Shown here: positions 4,700-5,632 of the stretch, in pieces
Position numbering within the stretch: the first letter of the stretch is position 1
Layout of the letters: each line of letters starts with the position of its first letter
Made by a program: the position numbers and the translations under genes
Origin: DATKSS01 sp049582065
GTDB taxonomy: Bacteria; Chloroflexota; Dormibacteria; Dormibacterales; Dormibacteraceae
Direction of reading: 5' to 3'
DNA length: 5,632 nucleotides
Assembly: GCA_049582065.1 (NCBI GenBank)
Contig: JBAUTF010000210.1
Coordinates: 1 to 5,632 of the forward strand
Notes under the pieces: generated by a model
What the model was told of the DNA's origin: nothing
The model's input: the letters and a program-made list of their open reading frames with translations, nothing else
The model's database searches: none

Positions 4700-5632
4700 T
4701 GATCCATCTCCTGCGGACGTACCTCAGGCCCTATACGCGCGAGGTGGTGGTGGTGGTCACGCTCGTGCTGATCCAATCGATCGCAAACCTCTATCTACCG
4801 AACCTCAACGCCGACATCATCAACAACGGCGTCGTCAAGGGTGACATCCCGTACATCTGGCGGACGGGTGCATTGATGCTGGGCATCACGGTGGTCCTGG
4901 GGATCATCGCAGTCGTCGCGATCTACTGGGCGTCCATCGCCTCCATGGGCGTCGGGCGAGACCTCCGCCAGGCGGTGTTCCGCCGCGTGCAGACCTTCTC
5001 CGCGCGCGAGATCAACCACCTGGGCACGCCTTCTCTCATCACCCGAAACACCAACGACGTCCAGCAGATCCAGATCTTCCTGCAGGTGGCGCTGACCATG
5101 ATGGTCGGCGCCCCGATCATCGCGGTGGGCGGCGTGATCATGGCCCTGCGCGAGGACGTGAACCTCTCTGCGCTGCTCATCGTCGTGGTCCCGCTGCTGG
5201 CCGCGATCGTCGGCTTCATGCTGGTCAGGGCGGTCCCGCTGTTCCGCTCGATGCAGGTCAAGATCGACAAGATCAACCTGGTCCTGCGCGAGCAGATCAT
5301 GGGCGTACGAGTCATCCGGGCCTTCATCCGCAACGGCTACGAACGGCAGCGGTTCGAGACCGCCAACGCTGACCTCACGTCGACGGCGTTGCGTGTGAAC
5401 CGGCTTTTCGTCCTCGCGTTCCCGGCCCTTATGGGCGTCATGAACCTGACCACCGTCGCCGTGCTTTGGTTTGGCGCCCAGCTCATCAACAACGGCTCGA
5501 TGCCCATCGGCAACCTCACCGCGTTCCTGATGTACATCCTGCAGATCCTGATGTCGGTGATGATGGCCGTCGCGCTGTTCATCCTCGTACCGCGCGCCGA
5601 GGCGAGCGCGGCCCGCATCAACGAGGTCCTCG
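4696..5632 (+). CDS. ABC exporter half-transporter, membrane domain (3' end beyond the window)
   Basis: The frame runs 312 codons from GTG 4696 to the window end without a stop. It matches the membrane domain of type I ABC exporters that fuse six helices to an ATPase: helices near residues 16-35, 57-78, 128-150, 158-178, 236-262 and 270-297. Typical marks are L-Y-L-P-N-L-N-A-D-I-I-N-N-G (32-45), R-D-L-R-Q-A-V-F-R-R-V-Q (88-99, coupling-helix region), T-R-N-T-N-D-V (116-122) and M-G-V-R-V-I-R-A-F (202-210) before a charged helix. The A-D-I-I-N-N-G segment recalls one subunit of heterodimeric exporters (YheI/YheH or LmrC/LmrD type), so a partner gene may follow. The Walker A, signature and Walker B motifs would lie past the window. 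A downstream start among the GTG run at 4744-4755 is unlikely, since the L-L-R-T-Y-L-R-P-Y segment before helix 1 is family-typical. It lies 89 bp after the RND gene, in the same direction. Confidence 0.93.
   Translation, partial: MLIHLLRTYLRPYTREVVVVVTLVLIQSIANLYLPNLNADIINNGVVKGDIPYIWRTGALMLGITVVLGIIAVVAIYWASIASMGVGRDLRQAVFRRVQTFSAREINHLGTPSLITRNTNDVQQIQIFLQVALTMMVGAPIIAVGGVIMALREDVNLSALLIVVVPLLAAIVGFMLVRAVPLFRSMQVKIDKINLVLREQIMGVRVIRAFIRNGYERQRFETANADLTSTALRVNRLFVLAFPALMGVMNLTTVAVLWFGAQLINNGSMPIGNLTAFLMYILQILMSVMMAVALFILVPRAEASAARINEVL

Noticed and set aside
4744..4758. GTG trinucleotide run as a phase-variation tract
   Set aside because: Four GTG codons plus GTC simply encode a Val stretch in helix 1. 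Changes in a triplet repeat would stay in frame and the tract is short.
4795..5621. Minus-strand frames of 74, 136 and 94 codons opposite the ABC gene
   Set aside because: They are antisense shadows; the plus frame shows a continuous ABC membrane domain with family motifs.

Overview
The window is high-GC, compact bacterial chromosome with long G/C-ending coding regions. The two plus-strand transporter genes start with GTG and have TANNNT boxes just upstream. Those traits, plus an RND permease with no fusion-protein or outer-membrane partner in view, suggest an Actinomycetota-like or related terrabacterial lineage (for example Chloroflexota or Dormibacterota). This placement is inference; no marker gene is present.

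Layout from left to right. (1) Positions 1-93 (+) hold the last 30 codons of a truncated gene, perhaps a Nudix hydrolase. (2) Positions 181-256 (-) encode tRNA-Asn(GTT) with its CCA tail in the DNA. A TAAAAT box lies upstream of it, and GC-rich inverted repeats lie on both sides. (3) Positions 347-955 (-) encode a 202-residue integral membrane protein with four histidines in or at its helices, resembling small cytochrome b-like proteins. (4) A 162-bp divergent intergenic region (956-1117) carries a perfect 17-bp palindrome and a second, looser inverted repeat. (5) Positions 1118-4606 (+) encode a complete RND-superfamily efflux permease of 1162 residues, with a cytoplasmic C-terminal extension. 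(6) An 89-bp gap (4607-4695) carries a duplicated TAGGCT...CTGTGC unit. (7) Positions 4696-5632 (+) encode the transmembrane part of a type I ABC exporter half-transporter, cut off by the window end before its ATPase domain.

The main theme is export: a proton-driven RND pump followed closely by an ABC exporter in the same direction. The ABC gene appears to have its own promoter, so the two need not form one operon. The divergent membrane protein could share control with the RND gene through the palindrome between them. Nothing here looks like a mobile element, CRISPR array or defence system. The most distinctive points are the RND C-terminal domain, the 17-bp palindrome and the repeated promoter/start unit before the ABC gene.
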